8,942 nt of DNA, taken from positions 1 through 8,942 of the forward strand of contig JAKJBT010000068.1 in NCBI GenBank assembly GCA_022706865.1, written 5' to 3'. This DNA comes from Bacillota bacterium. GTDB taxonomy: Bacteria; Bacillota_A; Clostridia; Lutisporales; Lutisporaceae. The position numbers and the translations under genes were made by a program. The notes beneath the pieces were generated by a model. It saw only the letters and a list, made by a program, of their open reading frames with translations, made no database searches and was not told the DNA's origin. This document shows, one piece after another, positions 8,502 through 8,942 of this stretch. Positions within the stretch are counted from its first letter, which is position 1; every line of letters begins with the position of its first letter.

Positions 8502-8813
8502 CACATTATGCGAAGAATGTGACACAACTATAAATTTGTAATCGTACTCCCAGAGCACTAACCTTGTATACCGACTCGCACGATATTAGCTTTGGACAGA
8601 ATCAGAGCTTGATACTTGTAAAATCCTGACGCACATAAACCCAACCTCCTGTTGGTATGTGCTGGATTTACCTCACGTAAATCCCACGGATTTTACTGCG
8701 TATCTTCACTTGATTCTGTTGACCAAAGCCAATAAGTGCTCGGTATTATACAAGGCTAGTGCCCTGTTGGACGATTACATACTTCAGATGCGTCGCATCA
8801 TTCTTATAATGCG
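8502..8813 (-). ncRNA. Putative structured RNA or MITE-like element: 312-nt rod with terminal three-way junction, family unknown
   Basis: The two halves are imperfect reverse complements. Read on the minus strand, paired arms from outside in are: 8813-8806/8509-8502, 8805-8799/8519-8513, 8794-8789/8526-8521, 8787-8785/8530-8528, 8784-8781/8535-8532, 8779-8771/8545-8537, 8766-8747/8570-8551 (20 bp without a gap), 8743-8740/8574-8571, 8739-8736/8581-8578, 8734-8723/8595-8584, 8719-8711/8604-8596, 8704-8700/8615-8611 and 8696-8688/8626-8618. The tip carries two hairpins: 8684-8677/8671-8664 with loop GTGAG, and 8662-8656/8637-8631 capped by 8655-8651/8645-8641 with loop AGGAG. About 120 bp in all, seven of them G.U on this strand. 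There is no coding potential, and no clear promoter or terminator of its own. It does not match 6S, SRP, tmRNA or RNase P RNA features that I know. Strand and function are inference. Confidence 0.6.
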
Positions 8814-8819
8814 AACAGT

Positions 8820-8853
8820 GGGACAGGCGAAACGTCCCCGTGTCCCCGTGTCC
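8820..8853. repeat. REP-like GGGACA palindromic repeat with tandem 8-mer
   Basis: GGGACA (8820-8825) is complementary to TGTCCC (8841-8846), and the shorter GGGAC (8820-8824) can alternatively pair with GTCCC (8834-8838). The right side is a perfect tandem of CCGTGTCC (8838-8845, 8846-8853). Short GC-rich GGGACA...TGTCCC palindromes of this kind are scattered through many clostridial genomes as REP-like sequences, often linked to IS200-like REP-associated transposases. That link is recollection, and no transposase is in the window. Its high GC contrasts with the AT-rich surroundings. Confidence 0.5.
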
Positions 8854-8879
8854 TTAAAACGTATTATTCTTTAAATATG

Positions 8880-8919
8880 AAAAAGGTGCCGCCAACTGCT
8901 TAAATAGTTTTGCGGCACC
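8880..8919 (-). terminator. Strong intrinsic terminator of the upstream unit
   Basis: On the minus strand GGTGCCGC (8919-8912) pairs with GCGGCACC (8892-8885), followed immediately by five T (8884-8880). The 19-nt loop contains a further AACT/AGTT pairing. This is a textbook Rho-independent terminator pointing towards rpoB, so it must end a minus-strand transcript that enters from beyond 8942. In relatives the preceding genes are rplJ-rplL, but none of that coding sequence is recognisable here. Confidence 0.88.
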
Positions 8920-8942
8920 CTCCGGAATCAATAACGTATAGC

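Larger units (their letters stand above)
8215..8942. other. Long non-coding stretch upstream of rpoB
   Basis: About 730 bp from the rpoB ribosome binding site to the window edge contain no credible protein gene. Two short open frames exist (8334-8558 minus, 8659-8874 plus), but they overlap the promoter and the structured element and have no ribosome binding site or recognisable motif. The stretch consists of the terminator, REP-like repeat, structured inverted repeat, promoters and attenuator-like hairpins listed separately. About 90 bp (8415-8501) are otherwise only AT-rich, including an isolated TTGACA at 8473-8468 without a usable -10. The last 22 bases (8921-8942) could not be assigned. 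Confidence 0.7.

Noticed and set aside
8334..8558. 74-residue open frame on the minus strand upstream of rpoB
   Set aside because: It runs through the main rpoB promoter and part of the structured element, has no ribosome binding site, and shows no recognisable motif.
8745..8750. Perfect TATAAT on the minus strand inside the structured element as a promoter
   Set aside because: No acceptable -35 lies 16-18 nt upstream (the sequence there is CGTCCA), and the TATA bases are part of the conserved 20-bp stem and its edge.
8502..8813. 6S RNA, SRP RNA, tmRNA or RNase P RNA as identity of the structured element
   Set aside because: The three-way-junction tip does not fit the simple rod of 6S RNA, and I see no SRP tetraloop domain, tRNA-like ends or RNase P conserved cores. 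An Rfam search would settle it.
8659..8874. 71-residue open frame on the plus strand
   Set aside because: It lies inside the inverted repeat and REP-like sequence, so its reading frame is a by-product of that structure; no family resemblance.
8921..8942. Possible end of rplL at the window edge
   Set aside because: None of the three minus-strand frames resembles the end of L7/L12, and the stretch is too short to judge.

Overview
The window is the start of the RNA-polymerase/str ribosomal-protein gene cluster of a low-to-moderate-GC Gram-positive bacterium, very probably a member of class Clostridia. The reasons are the gene order rpoB - rpoC - small L7Ae-family protein - rpsL, strong AAGGAGGTG-type ribosome binding sites, a Firmicutes-type Rif region in RpoB, and an RpoC without the large trigger-loop insertion of proteobacteria. 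The species assignment (Acetivibrio/Ruminiclostridium-like) is only a guess from the look of the proteins. All genes are on the minus strand, so they are read from high to low coordinates.

Layout in transcription order. At 8885-8919 a strong intrinsic terminator closes an upstream unit lying outside the window (in relatives usually rplJ-rplL). From about 8880 to 8203 there is an unusually long non-coding stretch. It holds a GGGACA-type REP-like repeat (8820-8853), a 312-nt imperfect inverted repeat that folds as a rod with a three-way junction at its tip (8502-8813), a strong sigma-A promoter overlapped by a 9-bp inverted repeat (8386-8438), a second weaker promoter candidate, and an attenuator-like pair of alternative hairpins (8242-8279). 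rpoB (4165-8202), rpoC (613-4137), a rplGB/ybxF-like L7Ae gene (198-440) and the first 25 codons of rpsL (1-77) follow.

rpoB and rpoC are separated by 27 nt and encode the beta and beta' subunits, which together form the RNA polymerase active centre. The L7Ae-family gene has its own near-consensus promoter in the 172-nt gap after rpoC. It is followed by a perfect 22-bp palindrome that resembles a terminator, so rpsL and the str operon may be partly uncoupled from rpoBC and use their own start signal.

The part that known genes do not explain is 8502-8813. About 120 base pairs can be drawn by hand. Every wobble position I found is G.U on the minus (rpoB-sense) strand and would be C.A on the plus strand, which points to a structured RNA read in the rpoB direction. 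I recognise no family for it. It could be a new RNA, or a miniature mobile element whose transcript is structured. Secondary oddities are a roughly 97-residue insertion and an 87-residue very acidic tail in RpoB, and a TTG-started rpoC whose ribosome binding site can be hidden in a hairpin.
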